Origin: an uncultured Lachnospiraceae bacterium
Lineage (GTDB): Bacteria; Bacillota; Clostridia; Lachnospirales; Lachnospiraceae
Length of the DNA: 64,000 nucleotides
Direction of reading: 5' to 3'
NCBI GenBank assembly: GCA_934317005.1
Contig: CAKREB010000015.1
Span: 11,049-75,048 of the forward strand
Shown here: piece by piece, positions 17,661 to 26,685 of the stretch
Layout of the letters: the number at the start of each line of letters is the position of its first letter
Numbering within the stretch: the first letter of the stretch is position 1
Notes under the pieces: model-generated
Database searches by the model: none
Told to the model about the DNA's origin: nothing
Seen by the model: the letters and a program-made list of their open reading frames with translations, nothing else
Program-made: the position numbers and the translations under genes

Positions 17661-18266
17661 TTATAAAATTCCCTGCGCAATCTGAGAAATCTGCTCACAT
17701 TGCAGCTGCGTCTGTGTATAGACTTTCTTTCCCACACTGGAATCCTGCAAAGAATCCATTTCATCTTCTTTTTCTGTCGGGTATCCGTTTTCTGCCGTTT
17801 TCTTCTTTCCATCCTCTCTTCGCTCAGGAAGTCTTGCGTATGCCGCGCTCTTTCGGAACTTGTCGATTTCATGATCTGCCATCGCTGCCATATAGCCCTG
17901 ATCTGGATCTCCTTCCATCGCCTTTAAAACTTCCATCTGGCCAGAGATTACCTGACGAACCTCTTCCTTTGACTTGCAACTTTTTAACCGTGACTGAAGT
18001 GCTTTTCGCTCTGTTTCCACACGTATCGCGCTACGATACAGATCCGGATTATGCAGGCGCAGATACTCTAACTCTTCAGAAGTAAGCGGTTTTCCTGACT
18101 TTAACTTCTGCATGATCTTTTTCTCATAATTCGACTGCTCTTCCTCACTCATTCCATAGGTTGGATCAACTAACTGCTCAATCGCATCCTTCCAGATGGA
18201 TGCTTTACTACGCTTTTCCTGTGCCCTGCCACTCTGCTCCTGACTATTATTTACCTCAAATACCAT
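17661..18266 (-). CDS. Conserved protein of unknown function
   Basis: 201 aa, highly charged and mostly helical; not recognised as a known family. No signal peptide or membrane segment. The N-terminal 80 residues are compact (AIEQLVDPTYGMSEEEQ, LTSEELEYLRLHNPDLYRSA), followed by a basic helix and a low-complexity Lys/Glu-rich tail. Probably cytoplasmic. Last in a same-strand series with folA, 193 bp away. The terminator of the convergent phosphorylase gene lies 8 bp past its stop. The coding call rests on length, the lack of a competing frame and neighbour-like codon use. Confidence 0.75.
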   Translation of the reverse strand: MVFEVNNSQEQSGRAQEKRSKASIWKDAIEQLVDPTYGMSEEEQSNYEKKIMQKLKSGKPLTSEELEYLRLHNPDLYRSAIRVETERKALQSRLKSCKSKEEVRQVISGQMEVLKAMEGDPDQGYMAAMADHEIDKFRKSAAYARLPERREDGKKKTAENGYPTEKEDEMDSLQDSSVGKKVYTQTQLQCEQISQIAQGIL

Positions 18267-18459
18267 TGCTCTCTGATTCCTCTCTTTTTATCAGCTGATA
18301 TCTATAAATTTTCTAACCAAAAGTTTCATAAAAGATCATCTCTGCTTTCACAGCAGGCTGACCTTCTGATAACTATATCGGCAAATTTACTGATACATCA
18401 AAGAGCATCCATATCAATTTATAATTTCTTTAATTATCTCATATTAGTCGAAAACATAC

Positions 18460-18969
18460 TTACACCAGCTTCTTGCCACCACTAACCCGCTGATAAATCG
18501 TAAAATAATATTCCAGATCATAATAAGTCTGTTCCTCAGAATCATGTGTCATTATCCACTCTTCATCTGCATCAAGATTCGGGAAAAAAGTATCTGCATC
18601 ATATCTGTAATCTACCTTTGTCACATATACCCTGTTACAATATGGCAAAAACTGCTCATATACTTTTCCACCGCCTACAATATAAATATGATCATCCGGA
18701 TACTTTTTTAATTCATCTAGTGCCTCATCCAGACTATGCACAATGATAGCATCACCAAACTGATAGTTTTCCTTTGATGTCAGCACAATATTGGTTCTTC
18801 CTTTTAATGTGGTGCCTCCCGGCAGTCCCTCCATCGTCTTTCTTCCACCTAACACTACTTTTCCTGTTGTCTGTTCTTTAAACATTCTCTTATCTGCCGG
18901 AATACTGACTAAGAGATCTCCATTCCTGCCTATTCCCCATCTGGAATCTACACATACAATAAGATTCAT
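18460..18969 (-). CDS. folA: Dihydrofolate reductase
   Basis: 169 aa. Reduces dihydrofolate to tetrahydrofolate with NADPH. Starts MNLIVCVDSRWGIGRNGDLL (Met20-loop region), then the substrate and cofactor motifs KVVLGGRKTMEGLPGG and IYIVGGGKVYEQFLPYC, and the C-terminal DYRYDADTFFP. Chromosomal-type enzyme rather than a plasmid trimethoprim-resistance form, judged by context. No thymidylate synthase gene is next to it. hflX lies 101 bp upstream. Confidence 0.96.
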   Translation of the reverse strand: MNLIVCVDSRWGIGRNGDLLVSIPADKRMFKEQTTGKVVLGGRKTMEGLPGGTTLKGRTNIVLTSKENYQFGDAIIVHSLDEALDELKKYPDDHIYIVGGGKVYEQFLPYCNRVYVTKVDYRYDADTFFPNLDADEEWIMTHDSEEQTYYDLEYYFTIYQRVSGGKKLV

Positions 18970-19070
18970 GCTTTCTTCATCCTTTCTCTATAAAACCACC
19001 CTGATACTGATACAGTAAATCACTAATTGTAAACTAACTGCCACTACTATGTCATTCAGATCTGGCGTTG

Positions 19071-20351
19071 CTACTCCCACTCTTCCTTCTGCTTTTCCTG
19101 TTTTTCAAAAAGATACAGATATTCTCTGTCTAAACATGCCTTCACAAAGATTCCGTCATTTTGATATTCTTCTTCCATGACCTGTCCATACTTGCGCAAC
19201 AGATTTAACTTTGCTCCCTCGTCGTATGGAAATACCTTTTCTAAAATCACCTTATTTTCCTTTAAGACATCACTTAGTACAGATAGCATCTGTTCCATGC
19301 CCTCACCGGTTTTTGCCGAGATACGCACCGTCTTATCTGCACGCATGTCCTTTAAGGTTATCTCCTGTGAAATGCGGTCAATCTTATTAAAAGCAGTTAC
19401 GATCGGTTTATCTCCTACCTCAAGCTTTTGCAGTGTGTCATACACCGTCTGCATCTGCACATCCATATCAGGATTGGAGCAATCTACCACATGCAGGATT
19501 GCATCTGCATATTTAGCTTCTTCGAGAGTGCTGCGAAACGCCTGTATCAGATGATGTGGAAGCTTTCGGATAAACCCAACCGTATCCGTAAACAAAAGTT
19601 CTTCTCCCGTTTCCAATTCCAGCTTGCGCGTTGTCGGATCTAAGGTTGCAAACAGCTTGTCCTCTGACAGAACGTTTGCTCCTGTCAGATGATTTAAAAG
19701 CGTTGATTTTCCTGCATTGGTATATCCAACGATCGCTACTACCGGAACAGGATTTTCCTGACGCTTTTTACGCGTCAGCTCACGCGTCCTCTGTACTTTT
19801 TCCAACTCTCTTCGCACAAGGGTGATACGCTCCTTGATCAGACGTCTGTCCATCTCAAGTTTTTGTTCACCCGGTCCTCTCGTACCGATACCGCCTCCCA
19901 GACGTGACAGTTCAGAACGTCCACCGACCAGATGAGATGCACGGTAACGAAGCTGTGCCAGTTCTACCTGAAGCTTACCCTCACTGGTAGATGCTCTCTT
20001 AGCAAAAATATCCAATATCATTACCGTCCGGTCAATCACCTTTACCTCTAAAACATCCTGCAGATTATTATACTGCGCCGGTGTCAGTTCATCGTCACAT
20101 ACCACACAATCCGCATGGTGCTTTGCTACTAATTCCTTAATTTCCTGAATCTTTCCTTTTCCAATATAAGTACCGGCATGTACCCGCTCTCTGTTTTGAA
20201 CAACCTTTGCGACTGTTTTTGCACCTGCGGTCTGCCCTAACTCTTCTAACTCGTCTAATGACTGCCAGGTATCATCCGTATCTGATGTGGCAACGCCCAC
20301 TAGAATAATCCGCTCCTCCTGCAGTGCTGTATCATGTAATTCTTCGCTCAA
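19071..20351 (-). CDS. hflX: GTPase HflX
   Basis: 426 aa ribosome-associated GTPase linked to rescue of stalled or hibernating ribosomes. N-terminal HflX domain with VIDRTVMILDIFAKRA, glycine-rich linker GGGIGTRGPGEQKLEMD, then G domain: G1 GYTNAGKST, switch FATLDPTTRKLEL, G3 DTVGFI, G4 NKID, G5 SAKTGEGME. Two starts are possible: GTG at 20372 and TTG at 20351. TTG was chosen because GGAGGG lies 6 nt upstream. Confidence 0.95.
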   Translation of the reverse strand: MSEELHDTALQEERIILVGVATSDTDDTWQSLDELEELGQTAGAKTVAKVVQNRERVHAGTYIGKGKIQEIKELVAKHHADCVVCDDELTPAQYNNLQDVLEVKVIDRTVMILDIFAKRASTSEGKLQVELAQLRYRASHLVGGRSELSRLGGGIGTRGPGEQKLEMDRRLIKERITLVRRELEKVQRTRELTRKKRQENPVPVVAIVGYTNAGKSTLLNHLTGANVLSEDKLFATLDPTTRKLELETGEELLFTDTVGFIRKLPHHLIQAFRSTLEEAKYADAILHVVDCSNPDMDVQMQTVYDTLQKLEVGDKPIVTAFNKIDRISQEITLKDMRADKTVRISAKTGEGMEQMLSVLSDVLKENKVILEKVFPYDEGAKLNLLRKYGQVMEEEYQNDGIFVKACLDREYLYLFEKQEKQKEEWE

Positions 20352-20454
20352 ATCATTCCCTCCAATCCACACACAGTTTTAATCACGCCCTTTGATCGAT
20401 TGCATTTCAAACATCTTTTCTTATCAGATTGCTATCCAGCCTTTGAAGCACTTT

Positions 20455-21630
20455 CTATTTTATCCTTGTCTGAATAAACGCAAGCTCCTTTTCCATCCCT
20501 GTATCCGATGGATAACATGTGATATATTCCTTTGCCAGTTTCTTTGCTTCCTTGTAGTGATTTTGCTTTTCCAATAAAATCACCTGTGTTTTTTTCAACG
20601 CCTGTGCTGAATTAGTGCTTCCATATGAAATCCCTTTTGTCAGCATGCTCTGTGCATCCTCGTATTTGTCCTGTTTCATATAAACCAATGCCAGCTGATA
20701 ATACACATCAACATTTAGGCTGTTCTTATTTTCCTTAATATATTTCTGGAAAGATTCTATGGCATCATCATACGCATTTTCCGCAACGGCAGCCTTTCCT
20801 AAATAATATAGGCTTTCCTTACTGTTTCCATCATATGCCATCTGCAAAAACTTTTTTGCCTGATCATACTCCTGCTTACAAAGGTATGCCCGGCCGATCA
20901 CCAGCATATTTTCTGCGCTGCTCGGCTTCAATACGAGTAACGGATCCAACACCTTTTCTGCATCACTTTCCTGACCAATGCTTAAATATTGATCATACAG
21001 CTTAAAATAGGCATCATAATACTTCTTATTGACTTCTATTGCTTTTTCATACACCTTCGCAGCATCTTCGGTATTGCCAAGATTATTTTCCACTTCTGCT
21101 AACGCCATATATGCTTCCATATAACGTTCATTCTCTTTAATAATCTTCTCTCCTGTCTTTTTCGCCTCTTCCCACTTTCCCTGCTGCCAGTATGCAGAAA
21201 GCTTCGTATACCAGATATCGCAGTTCATATCATCAAAGTATTCAATCTTTGCTGCCTTATCGCAATACTTTATCGTACTGTCATATTCACCTAAACCATA
21301 TTCGGCAATCGCCATCCCATAATAAATCTGCTTGTTATCTTCCTTTGAGTTGTTTTTGTCTGCATGCTGCGCCACCTTTTTCAGAGTGTTTTCTGCCTCT
21401 GTATAACGATTCAGCCGGTTTAACGCCATGCCATAGCCAATGTAATATTCTGCCTGATCTGCATCCTGCTTGATCGCCTCTTCAAAATAAGGCAAAGACT
21501 TCTCGTATTTTCCCTCATTTGCAAATTCCATTCCCTGTTCATACGCTTTCTTTGCTTCTCCACATCCTGTAAACAGAAGCACCACCATCGCTAACAGTGC
21601 TCCTCCCTTTAGCAAGTTCTTTCTCATCAT
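20455..21630 (-). CDS. TPR-repeat lipoprotein
   Basis: 391 aa. A lipoprotein signal (KNLLKGGALLAMVVLLFTGC) places the acylated Cys at about residue 23. About nine tetratricopeptide repeats follow (for example AYEQGMEFANEGKYEKSLPYFEEA), so it is an extracellular, membrane-anchored protein-interaction scaffold of unknown partner. Two adjacent ATGs share AGGAG upstream; the first is given. A tandem palindromic repeat lies immediately upstream (21662-21818), so transcription from the BlaI-like gene is probably stopped before it. Confidence 0.9.
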   Translation of the reverse strand: MMRKNLLKGGALLAMVVLLFTGCGEAKKAYEQGMEFANEGKYEKSLPYFEEAIKQDADQAEYYIGYGMALNRLNRYTEAENTLKKVAQHADKNNSKEDNKQIYYGMAIAEYGLGEYDSTIKYCDKAAKIEYFDDMNCDIWYTKLSAYWQQGKWEEAKKTGEKIIKENERYMEAYMALAEVENNLGNTEDAAKVYEKAIEVNKKYYDAYFKLYDQYLSIGQESDAEKVLDPLLVLKPSSAENMLVIGRAYLCKQEYDQAKKFLQMAYDGNSKESLYYLGKAAVAENAYDDAIESFQKYIKENKNSLNVDVYYQLALVYMKQDKYEDAQSMLTKGISYGSTNSAQALKKTQVILLEKQNHYKEAKKLAKEYITCYPSDTGMEKELAFIQTRIK

Positions 21631-21661
21631 TATCAGTTTCTCCTATTCCACCAAAAAATGC

Positions 21662-21818
21662 ACACCACTACTGTACTCGCACTTTTCTGTTCCGTTAAAA
21701 AGGGCAACGTCAGCACGTTGCCCCTGCAAGAATTGCTATTGCAATTCTTGTTGGTACACCACTACTGTACTCGCACTTTTCTGTTCCGTTAAAAAGGGCA
21801 ACGTCAGCACGTTGCCCC
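21662..21818 (-). repeat. Modular palindromic repeat, tandem copy (terminators)
   Basis: A 63-bp unit occurs twice without a mismatch (21662-21724 and 21756-21818). Read on the minus strand, each unit is a hairpin (GGGCAACGT-CTGA-type loop, 9-bp stem) with TTTTT, then a linker containing GAGTACAGTAGTGGTGT. Between them is a second hairpin, CAAGAATTGC / GCAATTCTTG (21727-21750). The first hairpin lies 35 bp past the BlaI-like stop and is a good terminator. The same module order occurs at 45643-45761. Confidence 0.9.
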
Positions 21819-21852
21819 CTTATTCTTTATTTTTATTGCTTACTTATACTTC

Positions 21853-22221
21853 TTATTTCATCGCTGCCTGCAATGCTTTTCTCTCTTCTGCTGTAAATGT
21901 CTTTTCATCTAAAAGCTCTTCTGCAAAAAGCTTTACATCACCATCATCCCAGAAGTGCATCTCACGTGCAAGTTCATGGCAACGATAATCTCTCTTACTG
22001 ATCAAAATACGGTAACAGAAATATCTTCCATCTCTGTACTGATCCAAATATCCCTTTAACACCAGCTTACCAAGGAAAGTAGATACTGTCTGTGACTTCC
22101 ATTCCTTTCCGTACTTTTCATTTGCTCTGGCAAGAATATGTGCCAAACGTGTGCCATCTCCTAAATCCCATACACATTTCATTGTAATCTTTTCACTCTC
22201 TGTTAATGACCTTATTTCCAT
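21853..22221 (-). CDS. BlaI/MecI-type transcriptional repressor
   Basis: 122 aa winged-helix protein of the penicillinase-repressor family: N-terminal LTESEKITMKCVWDLG, then the wing and recognition region (SQTVSTFLGKLVLKGYLDQYRDGRYFCYRIL) and a helical C-terminal dimerisation part. No BlaR1/MecR1 sensor protease or beta-lactamase is nearby, so its signal and target are open. GGAGG precedes the ATG. A TACATGTA palindrome at 22247-22254 lies just upstream and resembles half-sites bound by the family (TACA/TGTA), but the spacing differs. Confidence 0.85.
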   Translation of the reverse strand: MEIRSLTESEKITMKCVWDLGDGTRLAHILARANEKYGKEWKSQTVSTFLGKLVLKGYLDQYRDGRYFCYRILISKRDYRCHELAREMHFWDDGDVKLFAEELLDEKTFTAEERKALQAAMK

Positions 22222-22433
22222 GATAATTAGCCTCCATTCATATATTTACATGTATTCCATACTTCATCGTTATACTTTGCTGATTAACATAAAGTCATCA
22301 TAACAAAACAAAATTACATTTGCAATCCATTTCACATATTTTTAATACTTTTTTTGAAATAATTACACTTCCATCACACAAAAGTGATGAATCTTGAATA
22401 TGCGCTATCTTTCCATGCGTGAAATCTATAGAC

Positions 22434-23162
22434 TTATTCTTCCTTTTGCAATGTTTCTTTCAGAAACTCTTCGTATTTTTTTACAATAAGCTTTCTTCCA
22501 CTCTTACGGATCGGTATCATGCTGTCATCTATCATAATGAAATCAGAATCCACCAATCCTGCAACATATTGCAGATTGACTAGATAACTCTGATGACACC
22601 GCAAAAAACGTTCGTCCTTAATATCAGCCTCTAACACATCCAGTCGACTGTATACCTTGATATCCCCCTGCGTTGTTGTATGAATATAAACCACCTTATT
22701 GTCTGATTCCATAAAAAGAATATCCTTAAATGGAATGATTACCGACTTACGATGTGACTTTACTTCTATAAACTTCTGATTCTTCTGCGGATGCTTTTGT
22801 ACATAGTAATCGAGCACCGCTCCGATGCGTCCCGGCTCATATGGTTTCAAAAGATACCCCAGTGCATGAATCTCATATGCCACAATAGCAAAATCCTTGC
22901 TTGAGGTACAATATACAATCTCCACTGCCTGATCGACTTCGCGGATCTTGCGTCCTACCTCGATTCCGTCTAACTCTTTCATCATAACATCTAAAAAGAT
23001 CAGATCTACCGGATGATTACTATATCCTTCCAATAAGCTTTCTCCATCCTCATAAATCTCAATCTGAAACCCCAAACCTCGTTCCTGCATCAGGTATTCT
23101 ACAATTCTTTGTAAAACCTCCCGATCCATCTTGCTATCTTCACATATTGCAACCTTTATCAT
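22434..23162 (-). CDS. LytTR-family response regulator
   Basis: 242 aa. Receiver domain (residues about 1-120): VAICEDSKMDRE acidic pocket, phospho-Asp in DLIFLDVMMKELDGIE, and KP at GYLLKPYEP. C-terminal LytTR DNA-binding domain: IPFKDILFMESDNKVVYIHT and ERFLRCHQSYLVNL. Such proteins control exported factors, competence, bacteriocins or wall genes. No intact histidine kinase is adjacent; the only kinase-like sequence in the window (61352-62056) is broken. The reading frame begins earlier, but MIKVAICED at 23162 fits the family and follows GGAGGAG. Confidence 0.92.
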   Translation of the reverse strand: MIKVAICEDSKMDREVLQRIVEYLMQERGLGFQIEIYEDGESLLEGYSNHPVDLIFLDVMMKELDGIEVGRKIREVDQAVEIVYCTSSKDFAIVAYEIHALGYLLKPYEPGRIGAVLDYYVQKHPQKNQKFIEVKSHRKSVIIPFKDILFMESDNKVVYIHTTTQGDIKVYSRLDVLEADIKDERFLRCHQSYLVNLQYVAGLVDSDFIMIDDSMIPIRKSGRKLIVKKYEEFLKETLQKEE

Positions 23163-23285
23163 CAGTACCCGCTCCTCCTCTTTGTTCCTGTACCTGTTCT
23201 CTGCAAAAAGGCAAAAAACATGCAATCAAACTTAGTATAAAGAAAAAGATTCTTTAGGTCAAGAAAGTCCGATGCATTTTCTTTT

Positions 23286-24038
23286 TCAATTTGTGCTGTT
23301 TTTTCCGGACAGTATGAGCTGATAAGCCTCTTCTGCCTCCTTTTTTGTCAACTGTCTGACATCCTCCAACGAATAGTTCAGACCCAGTGCCTCATACTTT
23401 ACCTTTCCCATTGCGTGATATGGCAAAGCTTCTATCTTTTCTACATTGGAAAGTGTCCCTAAGAACTTTCCAAGCTTTGTCAGCTCCTCTTTATCATATG
23501 TGATTCCCGGCACGACAACATGCCGTATCCACATCGGCTTGTGCATCTGATCAAGATATTTCGCCATGCCAAGACTTGCCTGATTGGAAAATCCGGTTAA
23601 TTTCTGATGCTCTTTTGCATCAATATGCTTAATATCCAGCATAACAAGATCTGTCACAGCTAAAAGACGATCGAGCTTTTCCTTAGAAACTTCCTTTTTC
23701 CCCGGTTCTCCGGTAGGAAAAAACACACCCGATGTATCCAGACAGGTATGAATTTTCTTCTGATGTGCTGCTTCAAACAGCTCTGTCAGAAAATCAATCT
23801 GCTGCATCGGCTCACCACCGGTCGCTGTAATCCCTCCGGTCTTATAAAAACTTCTGTTCCGCTCCAGTCTGTCAATAATTTCTTCTACCGACATCTTCGT
23901 TCCTTCTTCCTGCTTCCAGGTATCCGGGTTATGACAGTAGCGGCATCTCATGGGACATCCTTGAAAAAAAACGACAAAACGCACTCCGGGACCATCTACG
24001 GTTCCAAAGGTTTCCAGTGAATGAATATATCCTTCCAT
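23286..24038 (-). CDS. pflA: Pyruvate formate-lyase activating enzyme
   Basis: 250 aa radical SAM enzyme. The CxxxCxxC cluster motif is in GCPMRCRYCHNPD, followed by GGITATGGEPMQQ. It uses SAM to make the glycyl radical on PflB. AGGAAGG precedes the ATG. It lies 226 bp downstream of pflB on the same strand, with a terminator between, so it may be expressed at a lower level or from its own promoter. Confidence 0.97.
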   Translation of the reverse strand: MEGYIHSLETFGTVDGPGVRFVVFFQGCPMRCRYCHNPDTWKQEEGTKMSVEEIIDRLERNRSFYKTGGITATGGEPMQQIDFLTELFEAAHQKKIHTCLDTSGVFFPTGEPGKKEVSKEKLDRLLAVTDLVMLDIKHIDAKEHQKLTGFSNQASLGMAKYLDQMHKPMWIRHVVVPGITYDKEELTKLGKFLGTLSNVEKIEALPYHAMGKVKYEALGLNYSLEDVRQLTKKEAEEAYQLILSGKNSTN

Positions 24039-24130
24039 AACTTTCCCTTCCTGTTTCTCTTATATCCGATAAGCGTTTCAAATCGCTCACAGATCCACTT
24101 TGCTTTCCTACGACAATACCTTCTTATTTT

Positions 24131-24165
24131 AAAAGATGCCAGAGGCAACATACACCTCTGACATC
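24131..24165 (-). terminator. Terminator after pflB
   Basis: Minus-strand stem GATGTCAGAGG / CCTCTGGCATC (one wobble) followed by TTTT, about 100 bp past the pflB stop and 95 bp before pflA. Confidence 0.85.
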
Positions 24166-24265
24166 CCTTATCAAAACCTATAAGATCTGCTGCCGGCTGC
24201 AACCGGATACTATCCAAATCCTATCTTTTTTCGCAGACTGTAAACTTCGCTCCTGCGTTCAGATC

Positions 24266-26491
24266 CTACATTCTTTCGTGGAATGTACGTGCAATAACTT
24301 CATCCTGCTGCTCTTTTGTCAGCTTGATAAAGTTTACTGCATAACCGGATACACGGATTGTAAGCTGTGGATACTGCTCCGGATGCTTCTGCGCATCTAA
24401 TAAGGTTTCCCTGTTTAATACATTTACATTCAGATGGTGTCCACCTTTTTGTACATATCCGTCTAACATAGCTACCAGATTTGCCTCTGCACTTTCCTCA
24501 TCCTTGCCCAGTGCATCAGGCACGATGGAGAATGTGTTGGAAATACCATCCTGTGAATCCATGAAAGGAAGCTTTGCAACAGATGCCAAAGATGCGACAG
24601 CACCATGTGTATCACGACCATGCATTGGATTTGCACCCGGTGCAAATGCCTGACCTGCTTTTCTTCCATCCGGTGTAGCACCGGTATTCTTACCATAAGA
24701 AACGTTTGAAGTAATTGTTAAGATAGAAGTTGTCTGAATACCACCGCGATATGTGTGATTTCCACGCACATACTGGATAAATGTATGAAGTACCTCCTGT
24801 GCAATGGAATCTACACGGTCATCATCGTTACCATATTTAGGGAAATCACCCTCTACCTCATAGTCTACAACGACACCTTCTTCGTTGCGGATCGGTTTTA
24901 CCTTTGCATATTTAATTGCAGAAAGGGAATCTGCCACAACGGACATACCGGCAATACCTGTTGCAAACCAGCGTTTTACATGCTTATCATGAAGTGACAT
25001 CTGAAGTCTTTCATAACTATATTTATCATGCATATAGTGAATAATATTTAAAGCATTCACATACACACCTGCAAGCCACTTCATCATATCCTTATATTTA
25101 TCCCAAACTTCATCATAATCAAGATATTCAGAAGTGATCGGACGATATTTTGGTCCAACCTGCTTACCTGAAATTTCATCGACACCGCCGTTGATCGCAT
25201 ACAGCAGGCATTTTGCAAGGTTTGCTCTTGCGCCAAAGAACTGCATCTCCTTACCAATTCTCATAGAAGAAACACAGCATGCAATACCGTAATCATCTCC
25301 GTGAAGTACACGCATCAGATCATCATTTTCATACTGGATTGCTGAATGATCAATGGAAATCTTTGCACAGAACTTCTTAAAGTTTTCCGGAAGCTTCTCT
25401 GACCAAAGTACCGTGAGGTTTGGTTCCGGAGCTGCACCGATATTGTTCAATGTGTTCAGGTAACGATAAGACATCTTCGTAACCATATGTCTTCCATCTA
25501 CACCAACACCTGCGATAGATTCTGTTACCCATGTAGGATCACCTGCAAAGATAGAGTTATATTCCGGTGTTCTTGCAAACTTCACCATACGCAGCTTCAT
25601 AATAAACTGATCGATGATCTCCTGAATCTCCTTCTCTGTAAATGTGCCTTCCTCTAAATCTCTCTGTGCATAAATATCAAGGAATGTTGATGTTCTTCCA
25701 AGACTCATTGCCGCACCATTCTGTTCCTTAACTGCTGCAAGATATGCAAAATATACAGCCTGTGTTGCCTCTAATACATTATTTGCAGGCTTTGAAATAT
25801 CACAGCCGTAGATTTTTGCCAGTTCCTTTAACATACTCAATGCACGGATCTGCTCAGAAAGTTCCTCTCTCTCTCTGATAACATCCGAATACATGATTGT
25901 TCTTGTTGTGTTTAACTGCTCTTTTTTATCTTCGATCAGGCGGTCTACACCATAAAGCGCCGGTCTGCGGTAATCACCAATAATTCTTCCACGTCCATAC
26001 GCATCCGGAAGACCTGTGATGATATGTGCACTGCGGCAAGCACGCATTTCCGGAGTATATGCATCAAACACACCTGCATTATGTGTTTTTCTGTGTGTTG
26101 TAAAGTATTCTACAACTTCCGGATCTACATGATATCCATTGTCCTCACAAGCTTTGATTGCCATGCGGATACCACCGTATGGCTGTAAGGAACGCTTAAA
26201 CGGTTTATCTGTCTGAAAACCAACAATTTTTTCTTTGTCTTTCTCGAGATATGCCGGACCATGCGAAGTAATTGTTGAGATTACCTTTGTGTCCATATCC
26301 AGAACACCGCCTGCTTCTCTTTCTTCCTTCGAAAGCTTTAACACTTCCTGCCACAGATCTGTTGTATCCTGCGTCGGTCCCTCCAAGAAGCTTCCATCTC
26401 CATCATATGGCTGATAGTTTCTCTGAATAAAGTCTCTGACATTAACCTCTGTTTCCCATGCTCCACCGTTAAAGTTTCTCCATTCTTTCAT
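24266..26491 (-). CDS. pflB: Formate acetyltransferase (pyruvate formate-lyase)
   Basis: 741 aa glycyl-radical enzyme that converts pyruvate and CoA to acetyl-CoA and formate. Active-site Cys pair in GIACCVSSMRIGKEMQ; C-terminal glycyl-radical motif RVSGYAVNFIKLT. N-terminal MKEWRNFNGGAWE. The frame extends 12 codons upstream, but the family start is MKEW at 26491, with AAAGG upstream. The gene has a near-consensus promoter, a palindrome over the -35 box and a leader with a terminator-like hairpin. Confidence 0.98.
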   Translation of the reverse strand: MKEWRNFNGGAWETEVNVRDFIQRNYQPYDGDGSFLEGPTQDTTDLWQEVLKLSKEEREAGGVLDMDTKVISTITSHGPAYLEKDKEKIVGFQTDKPFKRSLQPYGGIRMAIKACEDNGYHVDPEVVEYFTTHRKTHNAGVFDAYTPEMRACRSAHIITGLPDAYGRGRIIGDYRRPALYGVDRLIEDKKEQLNTTRTIMYSDVIREREELSEQIRALSMLKELAKIYGCDISKPANNVLEATQAVYFAYLAAVKEQNGAAMSLGRTSTFLDIYAQRDLEEGTFTEKEIQEIIDQFIMKLRMVKFARTPEYNSIFAGDPTWVTESIAGVGVDGRHMVTKMSYRYLNTLNNIGAAPEPNLTVLWSEKLPENFKKFCAKISIDHSAIQYENDDLMRVLHGDDYGIACCVSSMRIGKEMQFFGARANLAKCLLYAINGGVDEISGKQVGPKYRPITSEYLDYDEVWDKYKDMMKWLAGVYVNALNIIHYMHDKYSYERLQMSLHDKHVKRWFATGIAGMSVVADSLSAIKYAKVKPIRNEEGVVVDYEVEGDFPKYGNDDDRVDSIAQEVLHTFIQYVRGNHTYRGGIQTTSILTITSNVSYGKNTGATPDGRKAGQAFAPGANPMHGRDTHGAVASLASVAKLPFMDSQDGISNTFSIVPDALGKDEESAEANLVAMLDGYVQKGGHHLNVNVLNRETLLDAQKHPEQYPQLTIRVSGYAVNFIKLTKEQQDEVIARTFHERM

Positions 26492-26555
26492 CTGACACGC
26501 ACCTTTCTTTGCTGTTATCGGTTCCATTGTTTTTATGACCGGACTTTCAGAAAAA

Positions 26556-26597
26556 ATGCCAACTGTCCGGACATAAAATCGCCCAGACGGTCGGCAT
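26556..26597 (-). terminator. Terminator-like hairpin in the pflB leader
   Basis: Minus-strand arms ATGCCGACCGTC and GACAGTTGGCAT pair over 12 bp with one wobble and one mismatch, with TTTTTTC after it and AAAAAA before it. It lies between the pflB promoter and start codon, 65 bp before the start, so it may be an attenuator. The TM2 gene ends 219 bp upstream, so it could also be a late terminator for that gene. Confidence 0.6.
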
Positions 26598-26656
26598 CTT
26601 TTTTGTTATACTTCATGTGGTATGCTCCACTTTCCGTCAGTCATATAACAATTCTG

Positions 26657-26685
26657 ATAATACTAATAAAGTTGTCTAAAGTCAA
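26657..26685 (-). promoter_or_regulatory. Promoter of pflB
   Basis: Minus-strand TTGACT (26680-26685), 17-bp spacer, TATTAT (26657-26662); start codon about 165 bp downstream. With the palindrome and hairpin it makes up most of the 324-bp gap 26492-26815; no gene is seen there. Confidence 0.8.

Noticed and set aside
21662..21818. CRISPR-like array
   Set aside because: Only two repeats, each ending in a terminator hairpin, with a palindromic spacer and no cas genes; this is a tandem duplication.
22247..22254. Definite BlaI operator
   Set aside because: TACATGTA is palindromic but lacks the bases between half-sites found in known BlaI operators, so it is only mentioned under the gene.
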